DNA of 64,000 nucleotides. Source: an uncultured Steroidobacter sp. Lineage in GTDB: Bacteria; Pseudomonadota; Gammaproteobacteria; Steroidobacterales; Steroidobacteraceae. A program made the position numbers and the translations under genes. The notes below the pieces were generated by a model. It was given only the letters and a program-made list of their open reading frames with translations, was not told the DNA's origin and did no database searches. Where the stretch lies: contig CALLKK010000016.1 in assembly GCA_938008435.1 (NCBI GenBank), positions 1 through 64,000 on the forward strand, in the 5' to 3' direction. This document shows, piece after piece, positions 8,700 to 16,743 of the stretch (the first letter of the stretch is position 1; every line of letters begins with the position of its first letter).

Positions 8700-9827
8700 T
8701 CAGCCGCCCGATGCCGAGCAGCCCTGCTCGCGCATCGCGCGCGGCGCATAGTCGCGCCAGAAGCGCTCCGCGTACGTTTGTGCCTGCTCCATGAGCTGCG
8801 CGTTGGCGTTGCGGCTCAGGGTCGCGATCGCCTCGGCAAAACCGGTGGCGTGCGCGATATAGGCATCGCCCATGCAACCCTCCTCGTTGAGGCGGTCCCC
8901 GAAGTATTGCCAGGCGAGCAATTGCGCGAGCGATAAACGCCGACCCCAGGGCATCCGTGCCATGGCGAAGAACGCCGTGGGCTCGCCGTCGCGCGCAGCA
9001 TCGATGCCGAAGGCTTGAGCGCTCGAGGCGTCGGCTGGATGACCATCGCAGCCGAGCGCCATGCAATTGGCGAGATCGACTTTGGCTTGCGGCATGCTGA
9101 CGCCGGCTTGTTTGAGATAGAGGCGAATCGAGCCGACATCTTGCGTGCGCTCCGCTCGCTGCACTTCGATCAGCCGACGCGTCGCGAGCGCATGCAGCGC
9201 CGGTGCGTATTGCTGCTTGGCTGCCGTTTCGAGCAATGCGTCGCGCGTTTGCGGATCGCGCGTGAACTGCGCGAGCTCGGTTGCGCTCGCGGGCCGGCCG
9301 GCGTTCGCCGCGGCGCGCAGCCGGCGCTCGATTCCTTCGTAGTCGAAGCTCGCGTTGCGACAGCCTTGCGCTGCGCGCGGCATGAAAGCAGCTTCGGCTC
9401 GCAACACACCCGCTGCGCGGGCCGCCTTCTGCGGCGGCAGAATCTGGGCAAGCTGCGCGATCTGCTTGTCGAGATCGGGCGCGCGTGCCGCGACGACACG
9501 ACTGCACCAATGCTGGATGCGCACGAGCGCAATGTTCGCTTCTTCGCTGCCGTTGGCGGCTGCATCGCCGAGCAGCGCGATGGCCGCATCCGCGTTGCCC
9601 TTCGCAAGCGCATCGATGACGCCCGGCGGCACGTTCAGGCCGCGCAGCATCCGCCAGTGCGAGACGCGTTGCAGGTTTTCGTAGAAGGCCGTCTCGTCCG
9701 TGGGCTCGATCGATGCGGCGTGCTCGTTGGCAACGGACGGTGCTGCACCTGATGGCTTGGGGGCTTCGATCGCATGCGCGCCCGCGCACGCGATCGAGAG
9801 CGCCGCCGCCAGCAGAGCCCGCCGCAT
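8700..9827 (-). CDS. Exported protein of unknown function, helical-repeat-like
   Basis: A 375-aa protein that begins with a signal peptide (MRRALLAAALSIACAGAHA). The rest is Ala-rich and mostly helical, with pairs such as NGSEEANIALVRI and QYAPALHALATRRLIEVQRA that resemble Sel1/TPR-type helical hairpins, though no clear repeat unit could be set. Several cysteines (CSR, GCRN, NCMALGC, EEGCMG, EQGC) suggest periplasmic disulfides. It lies 10 bases after the SIMPL-domain gene and is likely co-transcribed with it. I do not recognise the family. Confidence 0.7.
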   Translation of the reverse strand: MRRALLAAALSIACAGAHAIEAPKPSGAAPSVANEHAASIEPTDETAFYENLQRVSHWRMLRGLNVPPGVIDALAKGNADAAIALLGDAAANGSEEANIALVRIQHWCSRVVAARAPDLDKQIAQLAQILPPQKAARAAGVLRAEAAFMPRAAQGCRNASFDYEGIERRLRAAANAGRPASATELAQFTRDPQTRDALLETAAKQQYAPALHALATRRLIEVQRAERTQDVGSIRLYLKQAGVSMPQAKVDLANCMALGCDGHPADASSAQAFGIDAARDGEPTAFFAMARMPWGRRLSLAQLLAWQYFGDRLNEEGCMGDAYIAHATGFAEAIATLSRNANAQLMEQAQTYAERFWRDYAPRAMREQGCSASGG

Positions 9828-9837
9828 TGTCTACTCC

Positions 9838-10557
9838 TTACTCCGCGCGTGCCCCGTCCGGAATCAAGTCGTACTCGATCTGAACGTTGCCCGTGAAGGT
9901 CATTTCGCCGCGTTGGTAGGTCTGCGATGCATCGACTTCCGCTGCCATCGCCACCGCACGCTTGAGCATCGGCACCGGCGGGGCGTACGCCGAGTTGGCC
10001 GCAATCGTGCGCGGTGCGCCGAGGCGCGCACCGGACGCTTTCGCGACGGCTTCTGCATTCAAACGTGCTTCTTCGACGGCTTTGGCGAGCGCTTCGCGTT
10101 CCAGATCGCGCCGCTTGCTCGAATCGAGCACGGGGTCGGTCACCTGATTGATGCCGAGATCGAAGGCACGCTCGAGGAGCTGGCCCAGCTTGTCCAGATC
10201 GCGCAGCTCCACTTCGATCTGCCGCGACACGTAATAGCCGATCAACTGACGCTCGCGCGCGTTCTGATCCCAGTTGTACTCAGGTTGCACATTGATGCGC
10301 GTGGCACGCACGAGCTTCTGATCGATCTTGAGATCGCGCGTGAGCTTGAGCGCGGCATCCATGGTCTTGGCGACTTCGGCACGGGCATCGTCGAGCTTCG
10401 GGCGGCGCGACTCGATGCCGAGCGTGACGATCGCACGGTCGGGCTCGGCGCGAACTTCGCCGGTGCCCGTGACGCTGATGGTGCGGGGCGGCTCGGCACC
10501 GTGGGCGAGCGTGCTTGCGGCGAAGAGCATTGCGAGAAGAAACGCCTTTTTGTCCAT
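9838..10557 (-). CDS. SIMPL-domain (DUF541, BP26/OMP28-type) periplasmic protein
   Basis: A 239-aa protein with signal peptide (MDKKAFLLAMLFAASTLAHG). The body matches the SIMPL family: PPRTISVTGTGEVRAEPDRAIVTLGIES at the N-terminus, YYVSRQIEVELRDLDKLGQLLERAFDLGINQV in the middle, and the helix REALAKAVEEARLNAEAVAKASG. In Brucella BP26 this fold forms ring-like oligomers; the molecular role in most bacteria is unknown, with links to oxidative stress reported for E. coli YggE. It is 109 bases downstream of gmk on the same strand, so it may be part of a loose yicC-gmk-SIMPL run. Confidence 0.88.
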   Translation of the reverse strand: MDKKAFLLAMLFAASTLAHGAEPPRTISVTGTGEVRAEPDRAIVTLGIESRRPKLDDARAEVAKTMDAALKLTRDLKIDQKLVRATRINVQPEYNWDQNARERQLIGYYVSRQIEVELRDLDKLGQLLERAFDLGINQVTDPVLDSSKRRDLEREALAKAVEEARLNAEAVAKASGARLGAPRTIAANSAYAPPVPMLKRAVAMAAEVDASQTYQRGEMTFTGNVQIEYDLIPDGARAE

Positions 10558-10666
10558 GGGACTCCCTGCTGTGCTGAATGCCGCTTGTGCGGCGCCTGCC
10601 CTATTTGTCGCCGTGCGCGTCGCGAAGTTCGGCGCTGCAACAAAATCGTTACAGCTTCCCGACCGC

Positions 10667-11314
10667 TCAACCCAACAGCTGACCGATCAACGTTTGTATC
10701 TCAGGACGGCTCGCCGTCAAGTGCTCGCCGCGTCCTTGCGTGATCGCTTCGAGGTCAGCCGTGGCGCGCTCGAAGTCGTCGTTGACGACGACGTAATCGA
10801 ACTCGTTCCAATGCGACATGTCCGCAATGCTGTCGCGCAAGCGCCGCGCGATCACTGCTTCGCTGTCGGTCGCGCGGCCGCGTAGCCGCTGCTCGAGGGC
10901 CTCGCGCGACGGCGGGAGAATGAAGATCGAGCGGCATTCGGGCATCGCGCGGCGCACCTGTTGGGCGCCCTGCCAATCGATTTCGAGCAAGACGTTTTCG
11001 CCGCGCGCCAACATGTCCTCGACCTGCTTGCGCGATGTGCCGTAGCAATTGTCGAAGACCTGCGCGTGTTCCAGGAACTCGCCGTTCGCCACCATGCGCT
11101 CGAACTCGGCGCGATCGACGAAGAAATAATCGTGCCCATGCCGCTCGGTCTCGCGCGGCGGGCGCGTTGTATACGAGATCGAGAAGCGCAGCTGCGGCAT
11201 GCGCTGCATCAATGCGCGTACCAGCGAGGTCTTGCCGGCGCCGGACGGTGCGGCGATTACGAACAACTTTCCGCGTTGCATGGGCATCGAGACATTCGGA
11301 TCGGGACGCGTCAT
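10667..11314 (-). CDS. gmk: Guanylate kinase
   Basis: A 215-aa cytoplasmic enzyme that phosphorylates GMP to GDP with ATP. The P-loop APSGAGKTSLV is near residue 22. The GMP-binding part shows SYTTRPPRETERHGHDYFFV and EFLEHAQVFDNCYGTSR, followed by NVLLEIDWQGAQQVR and the lid RLRGRATDSEAVIARRL. The ATG overlaps the yicC stop in ATGA (11311-11314), so the two are translationally coupled. This yicC-gmk order is common in proteobacteria. rpoZ, which often follows gmk, is not here. Confidence 0.97.
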   Translation of the reverse strand: MTRPDPNVSMPMQRGKLFVIAAPSGAGKTSLVRALMQRMPQLRFSISYTTRPPRETERHGHDYFFVDRAEFERMVANGEFLEHAQVFDNCYGTSRKQVEDMLARGENVLLEIDWQGAQQVRRAMPECRSIFILPPSREALEQRLRGRATDSEAVIARRLRDSIADMSHWNEFDYVVVNDDFERATADLEAITQGRGEHLTASRPEIQTLIGQLLG

Positions 11315-12177
11315 TCGACGTTCTGAACTTGCTCGCGCATCTGCTCGATCGTGACTTTCATGTCGACCGCCGCCTTGGTCGTCTCCGCGTCCTGGGATTT
11401 CGACGAGAGCGTGTTGGCTTCGCGATTGAGCTCTTGCATCAGGAAGTCGAGCCTGCGACCGGCAGGTTCGGCCGAGTCGAGGGCGGCTTCGACTTCATCG
11501 AGGTGGCCCGCCAGCCGATCGAGCTCTTCGTCGACATCCATCTTGTGCGCGTAGAGCACGAGCTCCTGCTCCAGCCGGTCGCGATCGGGAACGACGCCGA
11601 GCTGCGCGATGCGCTCGGTGATGCGTTCGCGCACGCGTTGCGCCACTTCGGGCAGGCGCGCCCGCACCGACTGCGCTTGCGCGCGCATCGTCGAGCAGCG
11701 CGCGAGCAGCAGCTCGCGGATGCGCTGTCCTTCGCGCAAACGCGTTTCGTTGAGCTCCTGCAATGCCTCGCGCATGAGCTCGACGGTCGCCGCGACGAGC
11801 GGCGCCAGATCGAGCTCCGCCTCGCGGACCACGCCCGGCCAACGCAGCAGCTCGAGCGGACTGAGCGGCGCGGTGTCCGGCACGCGCGCGCGCACTTCGT
11901 CGATCCGCGCGACGAGCTCATCGAGCAGCTGCGTGTCGAGCTCGAGCGCACGTTGCACGCCGGCGGCAGGCTTGAGGTAGACGTTGGCGTCGACCTTGCC
12001 TCGGCGCAGCGATCCGCCGATCAATTGCCGCAGCTCGTGCTCGAGCGTGCGCAGCTCTTCGGGCAGACGCAGGGCGATTTCAAGATAGCGGTGATTGACC
12101 GTGCGAAGCTCGCACGACAAGGTCCCCCAGGGACCCTGGCGTTCGCGGCGAGCAAAACCCGTCATGCTGCGAATCAT
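11311..12177 (-). CDS. yicC: YicC-family endoribonuclease
   Basis: A 288-aa protein with the YicC N-terminal domain (MIRSMTGFARRE, LSCELRTVNHRYLEIALRLPEELR) and the C-terminal DUF1732 (RLDFLMQELNREANTLSSKSQDAE, then KVTIEQMREQVQNVE). E. coli YicC has been reported to be an endoribonuclease acting on small RNAs; the role here is inferred from family. The start at MIRSMTGFA is the conserved N-terminus. Upstream ATGs would add unrelated sequence and are rejected. It is the first gene of the minus-strand run leading into gmk. Confidence 0.95.
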   Translation of the reverse strand: MIRSMTGFARRERQGPWGTLSCELRTVNHRYLEIALRLPEELRTLEHELRQLIGGSLRRGKVDANVYLKPAAGVQRALELDTQLLDELVARIDEVRARVPDTAPLSPLELLRWPGVVREAELDLAPLVAATVELMREALQELNETRLREGQRIRELLLARCSTMRAQAQSVRARLPEVAQRVRERITERIAQLGVVPDRDRLEQELVLYAHKMDVDEELDRLAGHLDEVEAALDSAEPAGRRLDFLMQELNREANTLSSKSQDAETTKAAVDMKVTIEQMREQVQNVE

Positions 12178-12506
12178 GTGACTTGAGCGTTCTCTCGGCA
12201 GCTTATGTGCAAGAAACTCGTCGAGCGCAAAACTGCGGCCTGCGTCGCAACCGTACGATTCGGGCCGCCCGCGGCGCCAGGACAATGAAGACTTAAGGCA
12301 AAAGCCGTCTTAACTGCGACCGCGCGCCAGTGTTATAAAGCGCCGCTACGATAATCTGATCTGCTGCCAGTTTGCCGTTGATCCTGGGGATTTGTACCGT
12401 CAGATGTCGATTAGGGAAGCGATGAAGGTCCCGATGCCGGCAGGGTGCCTCAACGCCTTCCTCTTAGAGTGTAACAGTTGATCGCCCTTGCGGCCGGAGC
12501 CCGCGC
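12178..12506. other. Intergenic region between yicC and a PP2C phosphatase gene
   Basis: A divergent intergenic stretch of 329 bases with no credible gene. It holds a bulged inverted repeat at 12288-12311 (AAGAC and GGC, loop AAAA, GCC and GTCTT) and a GATAAT at about 12351 that could be a -10 for the rightward gene. Promoters for both neighbours must lie here, but no strong -35/-10 pair was found. Confidence 0.5.
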
Positions 12507-13253
12507 TTGCGGATCGAGTACGCTGACCTGAGTCTGATCGGGGACCGGGAAGACAACCAAGACCGAGTCGCCGTCGCCACGAACGACGAGGCAGCTCTGC
12601 TCATCGTGATCGACGGCATGGGTGGCCATTCCGACGGCAGCCGTGCAGCCGACACGGCGCTGAAGAGCCTGTTGGACTCGTTCCACCGGACCGCTTCGCC
12701 CATCTTCGATCCGCTCGGTTTTCTCCACCTGTCCCTCAGCCGCGCCCATGACGAGGTGGCAAGCCTCGGCAACGCGCAACGGCTCGATACGCGGCCGCGC
12801 GCCACGATTGCGGTCTGTCTCGTGCAGGAAGGTGCCGCCTATTGGGCCCACATCGGCGACAGCCGCGTCTATCACTTGCGGCGCGGCCAGGTGCTCGAGC
12901 GCACGCGCGATCACAGCCACGTGGAGCTGCTGCTACGCGAAGGCAAGATCACGGAAGAAGAGATCGCCAACCATCCGATGCGCAATTTCGTGGAGTGCTG
13001 CTTGGGCGGCGACCCGGCCATTCCCGAGATGACCATCAGCACCCGGCGTGTGCTTCAACCGGGCGATGTCCTGCTTTTGTGCACGGACGGGATCTGGGCG
13101 AATCTACGTGACTCGGACATCGCGGCGTTCTTCCGCGACGACTCGCAGCAATTGCGTGCCTGGCTGGAAGCGCTCGGTCGACGAGCGGTTCAGGCCTCTG
13201 CCCCATTCAGCGACAATAGCTCTGCCGCGGTGCTGCGCTGGCTCGGCGACTGA
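12507..13253 (+). CDS. PP2C-family serine/threonine protein phosphatase
   Basis: A 248-aa metal-dependent (Mn/Mg) phosphatase. Motifs in order: GDREDNQDR (motif 1), IVIDGMGGHSDG (motif 2, metal Asp), HIGDSRVYHLRRGQVLERTRDHS, LLCTDGIWANLRDSD and near the end SDNSSAAVL. It is a single catalytic domain without membrane segment. The start is a TTG at 12507, chosen because GGAG lies 7 bases upstream and the domain begins at once. It has no adjacent Ser/Thr kinase or FHA gene, so its substrate is unknown. A hairpin follows its stop codon. Confidence 0.93.
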   Translation: MRIEYADLSLIGDREDNQDRVAVATNDEAALLIVIDGMGGHSDGSRAADTALKSLLDSFHRTASPIFDPLGFLHLSLSRAHDEVASLGNAQRLDTRPRATIAVCLVQEGAAYWAHIGDSRVYHLRRGQVLERTRDHSHVELLLREGKITEEEIANHPMRNFVECCLGGDPAIPEMTISTRRVLQPGDVLLLCTDGIWANLRDSDIAAFFRDDSQQLRAWLEALGRRAVQASAPFSDNSSAAVLRWLGD

Positions 13254-13288
13254 GTCGCACCACGCTGCCCGCGCGTTGAGTCCTTGTC

Positions 13289-13314
13289 GCGCCCCCTCGA
13301 CATCGGGGCGCTTT
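13289..13314 (+). terminator. Possible intrinsic terminator after the PP2C gene
   Basis: Arms GCGCCCC (13289-13295) and GGGGCGC (13305-13311) with a 9-base loop, followed by only TTT. The short T-run and its position 17 bases before rph make it a weak terminator or attenuator. Confidence 0.45.
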
Positions 13315-13330
13315 CCGAAGCGAGACGACC

Positions 13331-14056
13331 ATGAAGCAACGACCGAGCGGCCGCGCACCTGACGAGTTGCGCCCGATCAAGATCACTCGCCATTTCACCC
13401 GCCATGCCGAAGGTTCGGTTCTGATCGAGTTCGGCGACACGCGCGTGCTGTGCACGGCCAGCGTCGAAGAGACGATCCCGCAGTTCCTGCGCAACACGGG
13501 ACGTGGCTGGGTGACGGCCGAGTACGGCATGCTGCCGCGCGCGACCCATACGCGCACCAAGCGCGAAGCGGCGAGCGGCAAGCAGGGCGGACGCACGCTC
13601 GAAATCCAGCGCCTCATCGGTCGCGCGTTGCGCGCGGTCGTCGATTTGAGTGCGCTCGGCGAGCGCACCATCACGCTCGATTGTGACGTGTTGCAGGCCG
13701 ACGGCGGCACGCGCACCGCGGCCATCACGGGCAGTTACGTCGCGCTGTGCGATGCGGTGAACACGCTTATCCGTCGCGGTGTGCTGCGCGAGAATCCGAT
13801 TCACGGTCAGGTAGCCGCCGTTTCGGTCGGCATTTGGGCGGGGATACCCGTGCTCGATCTCGACTATGCCGAGGACTCGGAAGCCGAGACCGACATGAAT
13901 GTCGTGATGAACAACGGCGGCGCTTTCATCGAGCTGCAAGGCACGGCCGAAGGGCATGCGTTCCGTCGCGAAGAGCTCGATGAGCTGCTCAACTTGGCCG
14001 CGAACGGCATTCGCCTGCTGCAGGCCAAGCAGCTCGAAGCGCTCGCGCAGGATTGA
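13331..14056 (+). CDS. rph: Ribonuclease PH
   Basis: A 241-aa phosphorolytic 3'-5' exoribonuclease that trims tRNA 3' ends using phosphate. The N-terminus (KQRPSGRAPDELRPIKITRHFTRHAEGSVLIEFG), the RNA-binding GWVTAEYGMLPRATHTR, the phosphate-binding GRTLEIQRLIGRALRAVVD, and DCDVLQADGGTRTAAITGSYVAL are all canonical. The length matches the family. It is followed after 6 bases by rdgB and then hemW, a common gammaproteobacterial string. Confidence 0.98.
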   Translation: MKQRPSGRAPDELRPIKITRHFTRHAEGSVLIEFGDTRVLCTASVEETIPQFLRNTGRGWVTAEYGMLPRATHTRTKREAASGKQGGRTLEIQRLIGRALRAVVDLSALGERTITLDCDVLQADGGTRTAAITGSYVALCDAVNTLIRRGVLRENPIHGQVAAVSVGIWAGIPVLDLDYAEDSEAETDMNVVMNNGGAFIELQGTAEGHAFRREELDELLNLAANGIRLLQAKQLEALAQD

Positions 14057-14062
14057 GCGCCG

Positions 14063-14683
14063 ATGCGCATCGTGCTCGCCACCAACAACGCCGGAAAGTT
14101 GCGGGAGCTGCGCGAGCTGCTCGCACCCTTTGCGGTGGAGCTCTTGCCGCAATCGCGGTTCACGCGCGAGTCGGCCGAAGAGAACGGATTGTCGTTCGTC
14201 GAGAACGCGATTTTGAAAGCGCGCCATGCAGCGCGCGTCTCGGGGCTGCCGTCGATTGCCGACGATTCGGGCATCGAAGTCGATGCGCTCAAGGGCGCGC
14301 CCGGCATTTTCTCGGCGCGTTATGCCGGCGAAGGCGCGAGCGATGAAGCCAACAACCGCAAGCTCCTCGAAGCTTTGCGCGGCGTACCGCTCGCAGCGCG
14401 GCAGGCGCGTTATCGCTGCGCGCTCGTGTTCATGCGCTGGGACACCGATCCGTTTCCGCTCGTGTGTCAGGCAAGTTGGGAGGGGCGCATCATCGACGTG
14501 CCGCGCGGCAACGGCGGTTTCGGCTACGACCCGATCTTCGAGCTGCCGGAGCGCGGCCTGACGGCAGCGGAGATTTCCGCCGAAGAGAAGAATTCGATCA
14601 GCCATCGTGGCAAAGCGTTGCGCGAGCTGGTCGAGCAGCTGCAACGCGCTGGAATCGTTCGATCGAGCGACGTCGCACGATGA
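14063..14683 (+). CDS. rdgB: Non-canonical purine NTP pyrophosphatase (RdgB/HAM1)
   Basis: A 206-aa enzyme that hydrolyses dITP/ITP and XTP to the monophosphates, keeping deaminated purines out of DNA and RNA. Motifs: MRIVLATNNAGKLRELRELL at the N-terminus, TFVEN-type SFVENAILKARHAARVSGLPSIADDSGIEVDALKGAPGIFSARYAG in the active site, and GFGYDPIFELPE with SHRGKALREL at the end. It sits between rph and hemW and overlaps hemW by 4 bases (ATGA). Confidence 0.97.
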   Translation: MRIVLATNNAGKLRELRELLAPFAVELLPQSRFTRESAEENGLSFVENAILKARHAARVSGLPSIADDSGIEVDALKGAPGIFSARYAGEGASDEANNRKLLEALRGVPLAARQARYRCALVFMRWDTDPFPLVCQASWEGRIIDVPRGNGGFGYDPIFELPERGLTAAEISAEEKNSISHRGKALRELVEQLQRAGIVRSSDVAR

Positions 14684-15876
14684 GCGTGCCAACACGCGAG
14701 CAGGAGCGCAGCACGGCGCCGCTTGCGGCGCCGCGGCTGGTCGCGCCGCCACTCGCGTTGTACGTGCACATGCCCTGGTGCGTGCGCAAATGTCCTTACT
14801 GCGATTTCAATTCGCACGCCGCCCCTGCCCGCTTACCGCAGCGAGAATACGTCGATGCCCTCATCGACGATCTGATGCGCGATCTGCCGCTTGCCGAGGA
14901 GCGCCCGCTGATTTCGATCTTCTTCGGCGGCGGCACGCCGAGTCTGTTTGCGCCCGCTGAGATCGCGCGCTTCCTCGAGCGCGTGCGGGCGTCGATCCCT
15001 GTCGATGCGCTCGCCGAGATCACGCTCGAAGCGAACCCCGGCACCATCGAGCGCGGCATGTTCGCCGACTATCGTGCCGCCGGCATCAATCGCGTGTCGC
15101 TCGGCGCGCAGAGCTTCAATGCGCGGCATCTGCATGCATTGGGCCGGATTCACGAGCCGCATGACATCGCACGCGCCGTCGACGAGCTCGTGCGTTGCGG
15201 GCTCGATAATTTCAATCTCGACCTGATGTATGCGCTGCCGGGGCAGTCCGTGGATGAGGCGCTGGCCGACATCGAGGCCGCGCTCGCGCTCGCGCCGAGC
15301 CACGTCTCGCACTATCAGCTCACGCTCGAGCCGGGCACCGTGTTCTATCACCGCCCGCCGCCGCTGCCTGATGCGGACACGGCGTGGGAAATGCAGCTGC
15401 GCTGTCAGGAGCGCCTCGCGCAGGCTGGCTACGAGCAATACGAAGTATCTGCGTACGCCCGCGGCGGGCGACGCAGCGTGCACAACCTCAATTATTGGCG
15501 ATTCGGCGACTACCTCGGCCTCGGCGCGGGCGCGCACGGCAAGCTGACGCGCGTGGCCGAGCGCACCGTGCTCCGGACCTCGCGCACGAAACAGCCGCGG
15601 ACTTATCTCGAAAGCGCGCCGGATCGCCGCGACGAGCGGCATGTCGTGCCGCCTGGCGAGGTGCCGTTCGAGTTCATGCTGAACGTCCTGCGCCTGCGGG
15701 AGGGGTTCGACGCAGCACAGTTCGAATCCCGCACCGGGCAACCGTTCGCGACCGTGCTCCCGGCGCTCGAACAGGCGCGCGGGCGAGGGCTGCTCGAGCG
15801 GGACGCTGCGGGGGCGTGGCGGCCGACCGAGCTCGGCTATCGCTTTCTGAACGACCTGCAGGCGCTCTTTCTCTAG
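14680..15876 (+). CDS. hemW: HemW-type radical SAM heme chaperone
   Basis: A 398-aa protein with the radical-SAM cluster motif MPWCVRKCPYCDFNSH (CxxxCxxC) near residue 32, SIFFGGGTPSLF, GAQSFNARHLHALGRIH and the HemN C-terminal domain. HemW is distinguished from coproporphyrinogen dehydrogenase HemN by the CxxxCxxCxF motif and the shorter N-terminus; HemW acts as a heme chaperone. The start at 14680 overlaps the rdgB stop, and the first 27 residues before the LALYVHMPWC strand are a low-similarity leader. It is the last gene of the rph-rdgB-hemW operon. Confidence 0.93.
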   Translation: MSVPTREQERSTAPLAAPRLVAPPLALYVHMPWCVRKCPYCDFNSHAAPARLPQREYVDALIDDLMRDLPLAEERPLISIFFGGGTPSLFAPAEIARFLERVRASIPVDALAEITLEANPGTIERGMFADYRAAGINRVSLGAQSFNARHLHALGRIHEPHDIARAVDELVRCGLDNFNLDLMYALPGQSVDEALADIEAALALAPSHVSHYQLTLEPGTVFYHRPPPLPDADTAWEMQLRCQERLAQAGYEQYEVSAYARGGRRSVHNLNYWRFGDYLGLGAGAHGKLTRVAERTVLRTSRTKQPRTYLESAPDRRDERHVVPPGEVPFEFMLNVLRLREGFDAAQFESRTGQPFATVLPALEQARGRGLLERDAAGAWRPTELGYRFLNDLQALFL

Positions 15877-16156
15877 CCACTGACCGGCGTCGCGGCGCGG
15901 GCTTTTTGTGAACGAGCGCACAAAACCTTGTGGGCACGAAGGCTTGCGTGTGTTCCGCTCCGCGCGGGTTATGCACATCGCGGAACTCTTTTCACGCCGA
16001 CGCCTAGTTGATGACAAAATCACAAGAGGCGCTTCAGGAGGCCTCTGTAACTTATTGATTGAAAAGGTAGAAATGGCCTGGTGAAAATTTGACCAATCTG
16101 ACGATCTCGCGGCATTACAGCATTTCAGGGCCGATTTGCCGCAAGTCATCCACACA

Positions 16157-16181
16157 GTTATCCACAGCTTTTGTGGATAAC
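16157..16181. repeat. Perfect inverted repeat formed by two DnaA boxes
   Basis: Arms GTTATCCACA and TGTGGATAAC with the 5-base centre GCTTT. Each arm is an exact DnaA box plus one flanking base. It could bind two DnaA molecules in opposite orientation. Confidence 0.8.
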
Positions 16182-16235
16182 CCCTACATCCTCGTGATCC
16201 TCCAACGTGGCCCCGCGTAGGGCTTCGTCCATGCC

Positions 16236-16264
16236 TTGCGGGCGGCGCAATCGGCGGCTACACT
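16236..16264 (+). promoter_or_regulatory. Possible promoter of rpmE
   Basis: TTGCGG (16236-16241) and TACACT (16259-16264) are 17 bases apart. The -10 lies 47 bases upstream of the rpmE ATG. Matches are 3/6 and 4/6, so this is tentative. Confidence 0.4.
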
Positions 16265-16311
16265 GCGCGCCTTTTTCCGGAAGGGGCGCTCCGGCGCTCG
16301 GATGCATCATC

Positions 16312-16512
16312 ATGAAAGCCGGCATTCATCCCGAATACAAAGAGATCACGGTGACCTGCAGCTGCGGGAACACCTTCACGACCCGTTCGACCCTCGGTCA
16401 CGACCTGCAGATCGAAGTCTGCTCGAACTGCCACCCGTTCTACACGGGCAAGCAGAAGATCGTGGACACCGGCGGACGCGTCGACAAGTTCCGCAAGAAG
16501 TACGCTCGCTAA
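16312..16512 (+). CDS. rpmE: 50S ribosomal protein L31, zinc-binding (C+) form
   Basis: A 66-aa ribosomal protein: MKAGIHPEYKEITVTCSCGN, then VCSNCHPFYTGKQKIVDTGGRVDKFRKKY. The CxC and CxxC cysteines mark the zinc-binding form of L31, as opposed to the Cys-free YkgM type. The ATG at 16312 gives the conserved N-terminus. It is a single-gene unit with its own terminator directly downstream. Confidence 0.98.
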   Translation: MKAGIHPEYKEITVTCSCGNTFTTRSTLGHDLQIEVCSNCHPFYTGKQKIVDTGGRVDKFRKKYAR

Positions 16513-16540
16513 CTCGAGCGTCACGCGACGACTTGCAACG

Positions 16541-16568
16541 AAGGCGCCCACTGGGCGCCTTTGTTTTT
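16541..16568 (+). terminator. Intrinsic terminator of rpmE
   Basis: A strong hairpin with arms AGGCGCCC and GGGCGCCT (16542-16560, loop ACT) is followed by TTGTTTTT. It lies 30 bases after the rpmE stop. Confidence 0.9.
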
Positions 16569-16743
16569 GCGCGCAGCATTCCTTGCGACACGCGCGCAAG
16601 GCGCGTTCCGCAGCAGTTCATCCTGCCTCTGGTCCAATCCTTCGCCATGCGCGGGCCGCGCGAAATTGCACGTGCACCCACGTGCAGGCACCATTCCGCG
16701 GTGTGCCAAGGGATCGGAGGCCTTCTGCGAACGGGTCGCTGCC

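Larger units (their letters stand above)
15877..16311. other. Intergenic region with DnaA boxes (oriC-like or DnaA-binding locus)
   Basis: A 435-base gap between hemW and rpmE, without a gene. It contains three exact TTATNCACA matches: TTATGCACA 15969-15977, TTATCCACA 16158-16166 and its inverse TGTGGATAA 16172-16180. A one-mismatch box TCATCCACA is at 16146-16154. The last two exact boxes form a perfect 10-base inverted repeat around a 5-base centre (16157-16181). The stretch 16005-16110 is clearly richer in A+T than its surroundings. This is the layout of a replication origin or DnaA-titration/reactivation site. No dnaA gene is in the window. Confidence 0.6.
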
